From the NCBI RefSeq assembly GCF_014204865.1, contig NZ_JACHMG010000001.1, positions 6,226,501-6,290,500 on the forward strand: a DNA stretch of 64,000 bases, in the 5' to 3' direction. The stretch is from Amycolatopsis jiangsuensis (GTDB lineage Bacteria; Actinomycetota; Actinomycetes; Mycobacteriales; Pseudonocardiaceae). Of this stretch, positions 1 to 8,706 are shown one piece after another. Position 1 is the stretch's first letter, and each line of letters begins with the position of its first letter. The notes beneath the pieces are model-generated. The model did not search any database, was not told where the DNA came from, and saw only the letters and a program-made list of their open reading frames with translations. The translations under genes were made by a program, and so were the position numbers.

Positions 1-654
1 GTGCTGCCACCCAGCCGTGCGCTCTGGGTGCCCGCCGGGGTCTGGCACCGCACCGGCACCCTCGGTCACGCCGACCTGCGGGGCATCTACGCCGACCCGG
101 AGCGCTGCCCGGTCGGCTGGCCGCAGCCGCGGCTGGTGGCCGTGCGGCCGCTGCTGCGGGAACTCCTGGAGTACCTGTCCGCCGAAGGACTGGCCGCCGC
201 ACCACGGAAACGGGCCGAGGCGGTGGCGTTCGACCTGCTCGAACCACTCGAGGTCACCACGATCACGGTGCCCACGCCGGCGGATCCGCGGGCCAGGGAC
301 GCGGCGGCGGTGGTGCTCGCCGATCCGGCGGACGCCCGTGGGCTGGCCGAGCTGGGCCGGGTCGTCGGGGCGAGCGAGCGGACGCTGGCCCGCGCGTTCA
401 CCCGGGACTGCCGGATGACCTTCGGGACCTGGCGCACCCAGGTGCGGCTGCGTGCGGCGCTGCCGCTGCTGGCCGCCGGGCTGCCGATGACCACGGTCGC
501 GCACCGCGTCGGATACGCGACGGCGAGCGCGTTCGTCGCCGCGTTCCGCCGGGCGGTCGGGGTGCCGCCGGGCGCCTACTTCAGCGCCACGATCGATGCC
601 ACGGTCAGCGCCAGGACGGCAGCCACATCTCGGCCTGCCAGTGCTCGTTCGTGA
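1..654 (+). CDS. AraC-family transcriptional regulator, 5' end missing
   Basis: C-terminal 217 residues of a DNA-binding regulator; the gene begins left of the window. The visible start reads LPPSRALWVPAGVWHRTG, which is the middle of the N-terminal cupin sensor domain in this family, not a natural start. The two helix-turn-helix motifs of the AraC domain follow at about residues 105-195 (GRVVGASERTLARAF and VAHRVGYATASAFVAAFRR). The last 50 bp overlap the 3' end of the convergent mannosyltransferase gene, and the tail after PPGAYF is low-complexity, so the stop may have drifted. Target genes cannot be told from the window. Confidence 0.8.
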   Translation: MLPPSRALWVPAGVWHRTGTLGHADLRGIYADPERCPVGWPQPRLVAVRPLLRELLEYLSAEGLAAAPRKRAEAVAFDLLEPLEVTTITVPTPADPRARDAAAVVLADPADARGLAELGRVVGASERTLARAFTRDCRMTFGTWRTQVRLRAALPLLAAGLPMTTVAHRVGYATASAFVAAFRRAVGVPPGAYFSATIDATVSARTAATSRPASARS

Positions 655-2173
655 TCGGCATCCCGTTGAGGATCGGCCACAGCCAGGCGAAGTTGGCCAC
701 CACGAGCCCGGTGTAGAGCGCGACGACGAGCAGACCGGTGCCCCGGCGCTCGAAACCGCGTCTCGCGCTGCCGAGGATCTGCCCGAGCACGAGCACCAGC
801 CCGAGCACCAGGAACGGCGCCAGCGGCGTGGCGTAGAAGTAGTACATCTGCCGGTCGATGTTGGTGAACCAGGGCAGGTACCCGGCGAAGTAGCCGGCGA
901 GCACCGCGACGTAGCGCCAGTCGGCGCGGAAGAACGAACGCCACAGTCCCCAGCCCAGCACCGGAACGGCCAGCCACCACATCGCCGGCGTGCCGATCAG
1001 CATGGTCGCGCCGACACAGCGGGACTCGCCGCAGCCGGTCACCGTGCCGTCGTAGTAGTAGAGCATCGGGCGCAGCCCCATCGGCCACGTCCACGGCTTC
1101 GATTCCCAGGGATGCGGATTGTCCTTGGGAGTCAGCAGGGTTTCGTGGAAGTGCAGCACGTTCGCGCTGTAGTCGGCGAGCGAGCGCAGCGCGGGCGGGA
1201 TCCAGCCGAACAGCCCGGGGTCGACGTCCTTGATCTCGGTGTAGTGCCGGTCGGTGGCCGTCTCGCTGGCGAACCAGGCCCAGAACGAGGCCAGGTACAT
1301 CAGCAGCGGCACGGCCACGATCGCCCACAGCGCGGGCAGCACGTCCCGGCGGATGGTGCCCAGCCACGGCCGCTCCACGCCCGCCGCCCGCCGCGCCGCG
1401 ACGTCGAAGAACACGGTGAGCAGGCCGAACCCGGCGATGTAGTAGAGCGCGGACCATTTGACCCCGAAGGTCAGGCCGATCATCAGCCCGGCACCGAAGC
1501 GCCACCAGCGGAAGCCGAGCTTCGGCCCCCACGGGGACTCGCCGGCCCAGCCCTCACGCACCGCCACCGCGAGCCGGTGGCGCACCTGGTCACGGTCGGC
1601 CAGCACGCAGGCGAACGCGGCGAGCACGAACAGCGCGATGAAGATGTCGAGCATGCCCATCCGGGACTGCAGGTGCAGCACGCCGTCGCAGATCACCAGC
1701 ACTCCGGCGATCCCGCCGAGCAGCGTCGAACGGGTCAGCCGCCGCGCGACGCGCACGGTGAGCAGCACGATCAGCGTGCCCGCGAGAGCCGGCACGAACC
1801 GCCAGCCCCAGGCGTTGTAGCCGAACAGCCATTCGCCGAACGCGATGAAGTCCTTGGCCAGCGGCGGGTGGACGATCAGCTCGTAGCCGGCGTTGTCCTC
1901 GTACCCGCCGTTGCGCAGCATCTGCGCTGCCTGCGGCACGTAGTGCTTCTCGTCGAAGACCGGGGTGCCCTTGTCCGTGGCCAACCCGAGGTTCTGCAGC
2001 CGGACGATCGCGCCGATGGCGGTGAGCACGAGCGTGACCACCCAGCCGCGGAGGCGGTCGGTGGGCATCGCCCGGCCGAGCAGCGTGGCCTCGCGGTCGG
2101 TCGGGGGCAGCAGCGCGTCGACCGGTTCCGGCCGCGCACCGCCGTCGTCGGCACGGGTCAGCAGCGCGGTCAC
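605..2173 (-). CDS. pmt: Dolichyl-phosphate-mannose--protein mannosyltransferase (Pmt, GT39)
   Basis: Integral membrane glycosyltransferase that moves mannose from polyprenyl-phosphate-mannose to Ser/Thr of proteins during Sec export. The 522-residue length and the many hydrophobic segments fit the family. The conserved acidic pair of the first extracytoplasmic loop is present in PVFDEKHYVPQA (about residue 75), which is the catalytic DE motif. The GTG start at 2173 is followed by a hydrophilic N-terminus before the first membrane segment. The gene is divergent from rsmI with 62 bp between them, the same pair and orientation as Rv1002c/Rv1003 in M. tuberculosis. Expected substrates are secreted lipoproteins and glycoproteins. 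Confidence 0.93.
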   Translation of the reverse strand: MTALLTRADDGGARPEPVDALLPPTDREATLLGRAMPTDRLRGWVVTLVLTAIGAIVRLQNLGLATDKGTPVFDEKHYVPQAAQMLRNGGYEDNAGYELIVHPPLAKDFIAFGEWLFGYNAWGWRFVPALAGTLIVLLTVRVARRLTRSTLLGGIAGVLVICDGVLHLQSRMGMLDIFIALFVLAAFACVLADRDQVRHRLAVAVREGWAGESPWGPKLGFRWWRFGAGLMIGLTFGVKWSALYYIAGFGLLTVFFDVAARRAAGVERPWLGTIRRDVLPALWAIVAVPLLMYLASFWAWFASETATDRHYTEIKDVDPGLFGWIPPALRSLADYSANVLHFHETLLTPKDNPHPWESKPWTWPMGLRPMLYYYDGTVTGCGESRCVGATMLIGTPAMWWLAVPVLGWGLWRSFFRADWRYVAVLAGYFAGYLPWFTNIDRQMYYFYATPLAPFLVLGLVLVLGQILGSARRGFERRGTGLLVVALYTGLVVANFAWLWPILNGMPITNEHWQAEMWLPSWR

Positions 2174-2235
2174 GGGGCCCGATACTACGGGTCGCGGGGG
2201 TCAGGTCAGTGTGACGGCGCCATTAGGGTGGGGCC

Positions 2236-3075
2236 ATGATCTCCTCGCCTGGACGGCTCGTGCTCGCCGCCACCCCGCTGGGCGATCCCGGGGACGCCTC
2301 GGCACGCCTGGTCGAAGCGCTCGGCACGGCGGAAGTGATCGCGGCCGAGGACACCCGGCGGCTGCGCACTTTGGCGTCCGCGCTGGGCGTGTCCCCGGCC
2401 GGCCGGGTCGTCAGCTTCTACGAGGACGTCGAGACGGCGCGGCTGCCGAAACTGCTCGAATCCTTGCGCAGTGGGGAAAACGTCCTGCTCGTCACCGATG
2501 CCGGAATGCCGAGTGTGTCCGACCCCGGGTTCCGGCTGGTGGCCGCGTGCGTGGCGGAAGACCTGCCGGTCACCTGCCTGCCCGGCCCGTCCGCGGTGAC
2601 CACGGCGCTGGCGTTGTCCGGGCTGCCGTGCGACCGGTTCTGCTTCGAGGGTTTCGCCCCGCGCAAACCGGGGGAGCGCTCGAAATGGCTGACGGAGCTG
2701 GCGACCGAACGCCGGACCGCGGTGTTCTTCGAATCGCCGCACCGCCTGGCCGCCACCCTGGCCGCCGCGGCTGAGACGCTCGGTGGGCAGCGCCGTGCCG
2801 CGGTGTGCCGTGAGCTGACCAAGACGTACGAAGAAGTCAAACGCGGCACGCTGGCTTCGCTTTCGGAGTGGGCGAACGGCGGTGTACGCGGCGAGATCAC
2901 TGTGGTCCTGCAGGGGGCGACGCGGGCCGAGGTGTCCGTCGCGGACCTGGTCGGGGAAGTCAGCGCTCGCGTCGCCGACGGGGAGCGGCTGAAAACGGCG
3001 GCCGCGGAGGTCGCCGAGTCCGCCGGTGTGTCCAAAAAGGAGCTCTACGACGCGGTCGTCGCGTCGCGGAAGTGA
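2236..3075 (+). CDS. rsmI: 16S rRNA (cytidine(1402)-2'-O)-methyltransferase RsmI
   Basis: SAM-dependent enzyme that 2'-O-methylates C1402 in the decoding centre of 16S rRNA. The 279 residues have the tetrapyrrole-methylase fold signature: start LVLATPLGD-type strand, IAAEDTRR (about 35-42), TDAGMPSVSDPG (about 86-97), LPGPSAV (about 115-121) and FEGFAPRK (about 135-142). Family length is 270-300. The start ATG at 2236 lies just after the divergent pmt promoter region. Its 3' end overlaps the convergent TetR gene by about 31 bp. Confidence 0.95.
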   Translation: MISSPGRLVLAATPLGDPGDASARLVEALGTAEVIAAEDTRRLRTLASALGVSPAGRVVSFYEDVETARLPKLLESLRSGENVLLVTDAGMPSVSDPGFRLVAACVAEDLPVTCLPGPSAVTTALALSGLPCDRFCFEGFAPRKPGERSKWLTELATERRTAVFFESPHRLAATLAAAAETLGGQRRAAVCRELTKTYEEVKRGTLASLSEWANGGVRGEITVVLQGATRAEVSVADLVGEVSARVADGERLKTAAAEVAESAGVSKKELYDAVVASRK

Positions 3076-3698
3076 GCGCCGAGCAGCATCCGGGCCGCCG
3101 TGTGCGCCTTCGCCGCGTCGGGTTCGTCGCCGGTGATCACGTCGGTGTAGATGAACGATTCGCCGACGCGGACCAGGAGATAGGCCAGGTCCGCTGCCGG
3201 TAGCGGCGTGCTCAGCCGTCCCGCGGTGATTTCGCCGGACAGCAAAGTGCGCAGCTTGTCGATCGTGCGTGACTGCACGAGGCTGGCCTTCGTGGTCAGC
3301 AGGCGCAGGGCGCGTTCCGGTTCCCGGCGCAGGAAGGCGCGGAACGGCGCGGAGCCGTTCACCGTGTGCACGAAGGTGCCGATCGCTTCCGCGATGCCCT
3401 CGCCGCCGCGTCCGGTGAACGACACGTTGTCCAGTACGGCCGCTGTTTCCGCCCACAGGATCTCGCCGAGCAGGTGGTCTCGGCTGCCGACCCAGCGGTG
3501 CAGGGTGGCCCGGCTGACGCCGAGTTCGGTGACGAGGTCCCGCAGGTCGACGCGCCGGCCATCGCGGAACCGGCCGCGTGCGAGCCGGAACGCCGCGACG
3601 GCGTCGGGACGCGGGGCACGGGAGGAGAGCGGCGTGTCGATGGACGAGACGTTAGCACGGAGTGTCGCGCGAATGAGACGTCTGCCAGAATGTCTCAT
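3045..3698 (-). CDS. TetR-family regulator (QsdR-like)
   Basis: 217-residue repressor, divergent from the quinone oxidoreductase at 3723. The N-terminal HTH reads LVTELGVSRATLHRWVGSRDHLL (about residues 50-72), close to the QsdR subgroup with its preceding FRLARGRFRDGRRVDL. The C-terminal part is the all-helical ligand domain. The only in-frame start before the HTH is ATG at 3698; no Shine-Dalgarno sequence is seen upstream and the ATG sits in one arm of a palindrome, so a leaderless transcript is possible. Likely controls itself and the neighbouring oxidoreductase; the ligand is unknown. Confidence 0.85.
   Translation of the reverse strand: MRHSGRRLIRATLRANVSSIDTPLSSRAPRPDAVAAFRLARGRFRDGRRVDLRDLVTELGVSRATLHRWVGSRDHLLGEILWAETAAVLDNVSFTGRGGEGIAEAIGTFVHTVNGSAPFRAFLRREPERALRLLTTKASLVQSRTIDKLRTLLSGEITAGRLSTPLPAADLAYLLVRVGESFIYTDVITGDEPDAAKAHTAARMLLGAHFRDATTAS
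3673..3698. promoter_or_regulatory. Palindromic operator between TetR and quinone oxidoreductase
   Basis: Perfect 7-bp arms ATGAGAC and GTCTCAT separated by 12 bp, with further partial symmetry inside (CTG and CAG flanking the centre). It lies in the short divergent region and covers the TetR start codon, where an autoregulatory TetR operator is expected. No binding data; inferred from symmetry and position. Confidence 0.6.
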
Positions 3699-3722
3699 GA
3701 CGAGCCGTGAGGAGGAGCGCGA

Positions 3723-4682
3723 ATGCGTGCTGTGCAGGTGACCGAGTTCGGCGGACCGGAGGTGCTGACCCCGGCCGAACTGCCCGATCCGGTGGCCGGT
3801 CCGGGCCAGGTGCTGGTCGAGGTCGACCACAGCGGGGTGAACTACGCGGACACGCACCAGGCGGAGAACTCCTACCTGGCCGCGAGCCGGCTGCCGTTCG
3901 TGCCGGGTGGTGAGGTCGTCGGCCGCACTCCGGACAGCGGCCGGGTGGTCGCGCTGCTGGGCGAGGGCGGCGGGTACGCCGAGCGCGCGGTGGTCGCTGA
4001 GGCGATGGCCCTGCCGGTACCGGACGGGGTGGACGACCTGCACGCGCTGGCCATGATCGCGCAGGGCACGACCGCGTGGCTGCTGCTGCGCAAGAACGCA
4101 CACCTCGAACCCGGTGAGACGGTGGTCGTGCACGCGGCCGCGGGCGGTGTCGGTTCGCTGGCCGTGCAGCTGGCGAAGGCCTGGGGTGCCGGCCGGGTGA
4201 TCGCCACCGCGAGCAGCGAGGAGAAGCGTGCTCTCGCGCTCGAACTGGGTGCGGACGTGGCCGTGGACTCCCGTGCGGAGAACATGACCGACATCCTGCG
4301 CGAGGCCAACGGCGGCAACCGCGTGGACATCGTCCTGGACATGGTCGGTGGCACCACGACCGACCAGAGCGTTGCCGCGCTCGCGCCGTTCGGGCGGCTC
4401 GCCTTCTACGGCATGGCCGGGCGCGAGCAGCCGAAGCCGGTGAAGCTGCCGAGCCTGCTGCGGCACAGCACCGCGATCAGCGGGATGTGGCTGCCGCACG
4501 CTCTCCGGTTGCCCGGCAACGTTTTCGGTACTGCCCTGACCGAGCTGTTCGACCTGGTGCGGGCAGGCGAGCTGCGTGCGATCGCCGGCGGCGAGTACGC
4601 GCTCGCCGAGGCGCGCGCCGCGCACGAGGCGCTGCGCTCCCGCCGCACGATCGGCAAGCTCCTGCTGAACCCCCGCGCGTGA
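3723..4682 (+). CDS. NADPH:quinone oxidoreductase, zinc-independent MDR family
   Basis: 319-residue medium-chain reductase that probably reduces quinones or enones with NADPH. It has the N-terminal GroES-like barrel (PGQVLVEVDHSGVNYADTH, about 30-48) and a Rossmann domain with the nucleotide-binding motif HAAAGGVGSLAVQLAKAWG (about 139-157). The Cys and His zinc ligands of alcohol dehydrogenases are absent, as in quinone reductases. GGAGGAG lies 6 bases before the ATG. It is divergent from a TetR gene and shares the palindrome at 3673, so it is the likely regulated gene. The true substrate is not evident. Confidence 0.88.
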   Translation: MRAVQVTEFGGPEVLTPAELPDPVAGPGQVLVEVDHSGVNYADTHQAENSYLAASRLPFVPGGEVVGRTPDSGRVVALLGEGGGYAERAVVAEAMALPVPDGVDDLHALAMIAQGTTAWLLLRKNAHLEPGETVVVHAAAGGVGSLAVQLAKAWGAGRVIATASSEEKRALALELGADVAVDSRAENMTDILREANGGNRVDIVLDMVGGTTTDQSVAALAPFGRLAFYGMAGREQPKPVKLPSLLRHSTAISGMWLPHALRLPGNVFGTALTELFDLVRAGELRAIAGGEYALAEARAAHEALRSRRTIGKLLLNPRA

Positions 4683-4684
4683 CC

Positions 4685-4727
4685 CTCGTGAGTGGCGAGG
4701 CCGGAACCGGGCTCGCCACTCACCGAG
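4685..4727. terminator. Bidirectional hairpin between oxidoreductase and pabB
   Basis: Left arm CTCGTGAGTGGCGAG at 4685-4699 pairs with 4712-4727 with one bulged base and a 12-base loop. It lies at the meeting point of two convergent genes and overlaps the last codons of pabB. There is no U-tract, as is usual for actinobacterial terminators. The outer half CTCGTGAGTG recurs in the hairpin at 10503. Confidence 0.7.
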
Positions 4728-5958
4728 GTGGGGTGGCGAGGAGGTGTTCGAGCGGGGCTGCCTTGTCGAGGCATTCCCGCCACTCCGCCGCACCGTCCGA
4801 ATCGGCCGTGATCCCGCCGCCGACACCGAGTTCGAGTACCCCGCCGGCGATCTCGAAGGTCCGGATCGCCACGTTCAGCTCCATCCCGGCGACCGGGGAG
4901 ACGATGCCGGCCGCGCCGGTGTAGACGCCGCGCGCACGCGGTTCCAGCTCGGCGATCAGGTCGAGTGCGCGGATCTTCGGCGCCCCGGTGACCGAGCCGG
5001 GCGGGAACGTGGCCCGCAGCAGTCCGGCGTCGTCCACCCCCTCCGCGAGCACACCCTCCACTGTGGACGCCAGATGCCACACCCCTGGTGCCGGGTGCAC
5101 CGAGAGCAGTTCCGGCACCACGACGCTGCCGACCTCGCACACCCGCCCGAGGTCGTTGCGTACCAGGTCGGTGATCATCACGTTCTCCGCGACGTCCTTC
5201 TCCGAACGGCGCAGCAGGCGGTCGTTGCCCTCGTGTTCCGGACCCCGCCGCGGCAGCGTGCCCTTGATCGGCGACGAGCGCACGCGGCGCCCGCGGCGGG
5301 CCAGGAACAACTCCGGGGACAGCGAAACGACCGCACCCCAGTCTCCCGCCACGTACGCCGCCCGCCGCGGCGCCAGCCGCCGGACACCTTCGGCGAACAG
5401 CGCGGCCCGCTCACCGCGGAACGTCCCCGTGAACCGCGAGCACACGTTGGCCTGGAACAGCTCGCCCGCTTCGATCTCGTGCACGCAGGCCTTCACCGCC
5501 AGCTCGTGGCCCGAAGACCGCCGCACAGCACTCGCCGACCAGCGCGGTGTCACCGGAACGGCCAACGCACGTTCCACAGTGGACCGGAGAAGCTCCGGGT
5601 CGCGGCTGCCGTCCAGCGCCTCGAACCAGCAGTTACCGGCCGAGTCCCAGCGCAGCACGTGGTCGGCCCAGCCCCAGGCGGACGCGGGCAACCGGCCGTG
5701 GCGACCGGACGGGTCGGCAAGGTCGTAGCCGAGGAACCCGAACCAGCCCCCGCCTACGCCCTCGCCATCCACCTCGGTGACCGGTGGCGGGAACGGCCTG
5801 GGGGACACGTCGAGGAACGGCGCGACCACCGCTCGCGAGCCGAACCACTCGCCGCACACCGCGGCGGGTTGCGCCAAGCCGTGCGCCCGTGCGTAGGCGG
5901 CAAGCCGCATCACCACCTGTTCGGGCGGCAGATCCGTACGCAGCGGCTGGGCGAGCAT
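4720..5958 (-). CDS. pabB: Aminodeoxychorismate synthase component I
   Basis: Converts chorismate plus ammonia to 4-amino-4-deoxychorismate for folate synthesis. The 412-residue chorismate-binding domain has SSPIKGTLPRR with the PabB-type PIKGT lysine (TrpE has PEKG there), DLVRNDLGRV, the active-site PPGSVTGAPK (about residue 335), VYTGAAG and the final GGGITADSDGAAEW. No glutamine amidotransferase domain is attached, so it needs a separate PabA. ATG at 5958 was chosen because upstream codons lack conservation. Same neighbourhood as Rv1005c. Confidence 0.93.
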   Translation of the reverse strand: MLAQPLRTDLPPEQVVMRLAAYARAHGLAQPAAVCGEWFGSRAVVAPFLDVSPRPFPPPVTEVDGEGVGGGWFGFLGYDLADPSGRHGRLPASAWGWADHVLRWDSAGNCWFEALDGSRDPELLRSTVERALAVPVTPRWSASAVRRSSGHELAVKACVHEIEAGELFQANVCSRFTGTFRGERAALFAEGVRRLAPRRAAYVAGDWGAVVSLSPELFLARRGRRVRSSPIKGTLPRRGPEHEGNDRLLRRSEKDVAENVMITDLVRNDLGRVCEVGSVVVPELLSVHPAPGVWHLASTVEGVLAEGVDDAGLLRATFPPGSVTGAPKIRALDLIAELEPRARGVYTGAAGIVSPVAGMELNVAIRTFEIAGGVLELGVGGGITADSDGAAEWRECLDKAAPLEHLLATPPR

Positions 5959-6004
5959 GCCGCCATTGTGCCCGCGGCGTCGCGACGAGCCGACGGCGAA
6001 CTGC

Positions 6005-6619
6005 TCAGAGCAGCAGGTCGGAGAGCGTGAACGGGTACACCACCGCGTCCTGCGCGACCGGTCCGCCGACCCCCGGCACATCCGGTCCCCAGGCGTGCTG
6101 GTGCACGCCCAGCCGCGCGTGGAACCAGCCCGGGCGGCCGGGGATCCCGTTGTGCCGCACGAGCCAGAGCACCACCTCGGGATCCGCCCAGCGGTCCGGG
6201 TGCAGCCGGTGCGCCCAGCAGTCGTGCCCGGCGTACACGAGCACACGGCGGATCCGCGCGGCATGCCGCACGTGCTTGATCCAGGTCTTGACGAACCGGT
6301 CGTCCACGCTCTGCGCGTCCACTTCCAGCGCGGGCGCGAGGGAGCCGGGGGCGAACGCGCCGAGCCGGCTCGCCGTGCGCACGAAGTGCTCGGCCTGGTC
6401 GTGCACCGCGCCCGGCCGGGCGTAGTGCCGGGCACCGGTGTGCAGGCCCGCTTCCTGCGCGGCCGCCAGCATCCGCTCGGCGCCGGGATCGCTCCAGTTC
6501 ACGTTCTCGCTGACGGTCACGGAAGCGAACCGCACGTCGGCGCCCCGTACCGCCGACCAATCGAGCACGTGCTCACGATGCGTGAGCGTGAGCCCGCGCT
6601 CGCTCTCCGGTTCGGTCAC
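6005..6619 (-). CDS. Glycoside hydrolase family 25-like protein
   Basis: 204-residue protein resembling GH25 lysozyme-type muramidases. It opens with LDWSAVRGADVRFASVTVSENVNW-type sequence, equivalent to the GH25 start where an Asp sits in the active site; the internal SLAPALEVDA (about residue 95) corresponds to the D-x-E strand carrying the catalytic Glu; WADPEVVLWL and GVHQHAW match the last barrel strands. No signal peptide or membrane segment is visible, which is odd for a wall hydrolase. The 5' end overlaps the tail of the broken ABC permease by 47 bp. Confidence 0.6.
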   Translation of the reverse strand: MTEPESERGLTLTHREHVLDWSAVRGADVRFASVTVSENVNWSDPGAERMLAAAQEAGLHTGARHYARPGAVHDQAEHFVRTASRLGAFAPGSLAPALEVDAQSVDDRFVKTWIKHVRHAARIRRVLVYAGHDCWAHRLHPDRWADPEVVLWLVRHNGIPGRPGWFHARLGVHQHAWGPDVPGVGGPVAQDAVVYPFTLSDLLL

Positions 6620-7211
6620 TTCGCACCCCTGACAAGCCCCACGACGGGTGAAAGGCCACCTTAGGCCCCGTGGCGGGGCGCCAGGTGACCTTCCCCGGCG
6701 TGTCGGTGCGCGTGATCAGGCGTTTTCCCCGCTGGAACGTGTGAGCTCCCCACCAGATCGCCAGTACCGCCATCGCCAGGACCACCACACTCCCGGTGAA
6801 CAGCGCGTCCATCGAGAAGTCGCCGCGGAAGCTGGTGCGCTCCACGTCGACCACGTGCCGGGCCGGGTTGATCTGCGAGATCGTGTACAGCCACTTCGGC
6901 GCGAGCCCCGCGGTGATCGGGATCAGAATCCCGGACAGCAGCAGCAGCGGCATGAGCACCGCGTTCAGCAGGGCGGTGAACGATTCCTCACTCTTGAGCG
7001 TGAGCGCCAGCGGGTAGGAGCACGACGCGAGCGTGAGCACCATCCAGCCGTCCACATCGGACAGTCCCTGCGCGTTGGGCGTCTTCACCGGCAGCGGGCC
7101 GAAGAAGAACAGGTACAGCAGCGGCTGCAGGACGCCGATCAGCAGCCACGCCGGGTTCCGCAGCGCGGCGCCGGAGTCCCGGCGGAAGATCAGCCAGATG
7201 TCACGCAACAC
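6573..7211 (-). pseudogene. ABC-2 permease (DrrB-like) with internal deletion
   Basis: 212 codons from GTG 7211, overlapping the end of the ATPase gene. The N-terminus LRDIWLIFRRDSGAALRNPAWLLIG and first membrane span match DrrB-type drug-export permeases, and the C-terminal half (TLASCSYPLALTLKSEESF, then LLNAVLMPLLLLSGILIPITAGLAP, INPARHVVDVERTSFRGDF) is good. Between WMVL and TLASCSY, near 7040, about 100 residues usual in the family are missing, which removes two or three membrane helices. The reading frame is kept. Together with the damaged ATPase this transporter is very unlikely to work. Confidence 0.75.
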
Positions 7212-8042
7212 CGGACACCTCCGGTTCCTCCGGTGCGGGCAGCTCCGCGTCGCGCAGCGACCGGCCGGTGAGAGTGAGGAACACGTCGTCCAGCGTGGGA
7301 CGCGTGACCTGCATGGACGTCGTCGTGATGTGCTTCGCGTCGAGGGTGCGCAGCAGCTCAGGCATCGCGGTGTCGCCGCGGGGACCCGGAAGCGGACCGA
7401 ACCCCCGGACACGTCGAAGTCGTGTGCGCCGGTGAGCCTGCGGGCCAGCTCGGCCGCGGTCGCGGTGTCCTCGTCCGGGACCCCGATCGCCACGCCGTCG
7501 CCGGACACCCGCGCCTTCAGCGAATCCGGTGAGCCCTCGGCGACGATCCGGCCGTCGTCGATGACGATCAGCCGGTCGGCGAGCGCGTCCGACTCGTCCA
7601 GGTAGTGCGTGGTCAGGAAGATCGTCACGCCCTGGTCGGTACGCAACCGCCGGATGTGTTCCCACAGGCTGGCGCGGCTCTGCGGATCGAGCCCGGTGGA
7701 CGGTTCGTCGAGGAAGACGAGCGATGGCGAATGGATCAGCCCCATCGCGATGTCGAGCCTGCGCCGCTGCCCGCCGGACAGCGTTTTCGTGAGCCGCCTG
7801 CCGAGGCCGGTCAGGTCGAGCTGCCCGGCCGGCTCCCGGCCGCGGGCGAGCGCGTCGGCCTTCGTCATCCGGTACAGCCGGCCCTGCAGCTCCAGCTCCT
7901 CGCCGACCCGTACCTCGGGCGCGGTGCCGCCGCCCTGCGCGACGTAGCCGATGGCGCGGCGTACGCCGAGCGGGTCGGTGAGCAGGTCGTGCCCGCCGAC
8001 CGTGGCCGTGCCGGCGGTCGGTTCCAGCAGTGTTGTGATCAT
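7201..8042 (-). pseudogene. DrrA-like ABC ATPase, 5'-truncated and frameshifted
   Basis: ATPase remnant of a daunorubicin-resistance-type exporter. The reading starts abruptly at ITTLLEPTAGTATVGGHDLL, which in relatives follows directly after the Walker A loop, so about 50-60 N-terminal residues including GxxGxGK are gone. The rest is well kept: TLSGGQRRRLDIAMGL, LVFLDEPSTGLDP and LTTHYLDE. A one-base loss in the GGGG run at 7380-7383 shifts the frame; the proper C-terminus (GDTAMPELLRTLDAKH to the stop at 7201) continues in the other frame. Without Walker A the product cannot bind ATP normally. Confidence 0.8.
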
Positions 8043-8646
8043 GAGAACCCCTCTCCTCCCAGAGACCGGGGCTGCCGAACGACCGGCCGGGATCGTCGGC
8101 CATCACGTACTCGCCTGCTTCCAGCCGGGCGATCAGCTCGCCGAGCCACTGGTGGCTCGCCGCGGAGATCCCGCCCCACAGCCGGAAGAGTTCCTTGACG
8201 TGCGGTGGCTGGCCCCATTCGGCGCTCTCGCCGAGCATCAGCCGGGCCCGGCGTTCCTCGGACTCCAGATGCACCAGCCGCTGGCGCAGCATGCCGATCG
8301 CGTGGGCCCGGGGCAACGTGGTCAGCAGGGCGATCCCCGCCGCCATCTCCGGAGGCCCGACCTCGGGATCGGACAGGGCGTTCGCGAGCAGGAGCTGGAA
8401 CTTCCGTTCGCCGTCGGCGGTGAGCCGGTAGGCCACCCGGTCCGGGCTCGCGTCGCCCGGTTCGACGTCGACCTTCGCCAGCAGCTGTTCGGCGGTCATC
8501 TTCTTCAGCGCGTGGTGGATCGAGCCAGGCTGGACGTTCGCCCACTTGTCGGCCGACCAGGTGAGCAGCTCGCGGCGCACCTGGTAGCCGTGCGCCCGGC
8601 CGGACATGCGCACCACTCCGAGCACGAGCAGACGCGTTGCGGACAC
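8040..8646 (-). CDS. PadR-family regulator, own stop codon lost
   Basis: PadR winged-helix regulator of the type that sits upstream of DrrAB exporters. GTG at 8646 follows GGGAGA. The winged helix is in ATRLLVLGVVRMSGRAHGYQVRREL and GSIHHALKKM (residues 3-50), followed by the C-terminal helices with LIARLEAGEYVMADD. At about 8040 the sequence jumps directly into the truncated ATPase. No stop follows in this frame until 7201, so the present product would carry about 280 unrelated C-terminal residues. The end given here is the last residue that looks like the family. Confidence 0.7.
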
Positions 8647-8706
8647 CGTTCTCCCTTCGCCGACCACTGCGCCACGGCGTGGACCGCATCCGTAGGCTAA
8701 ACAGGT

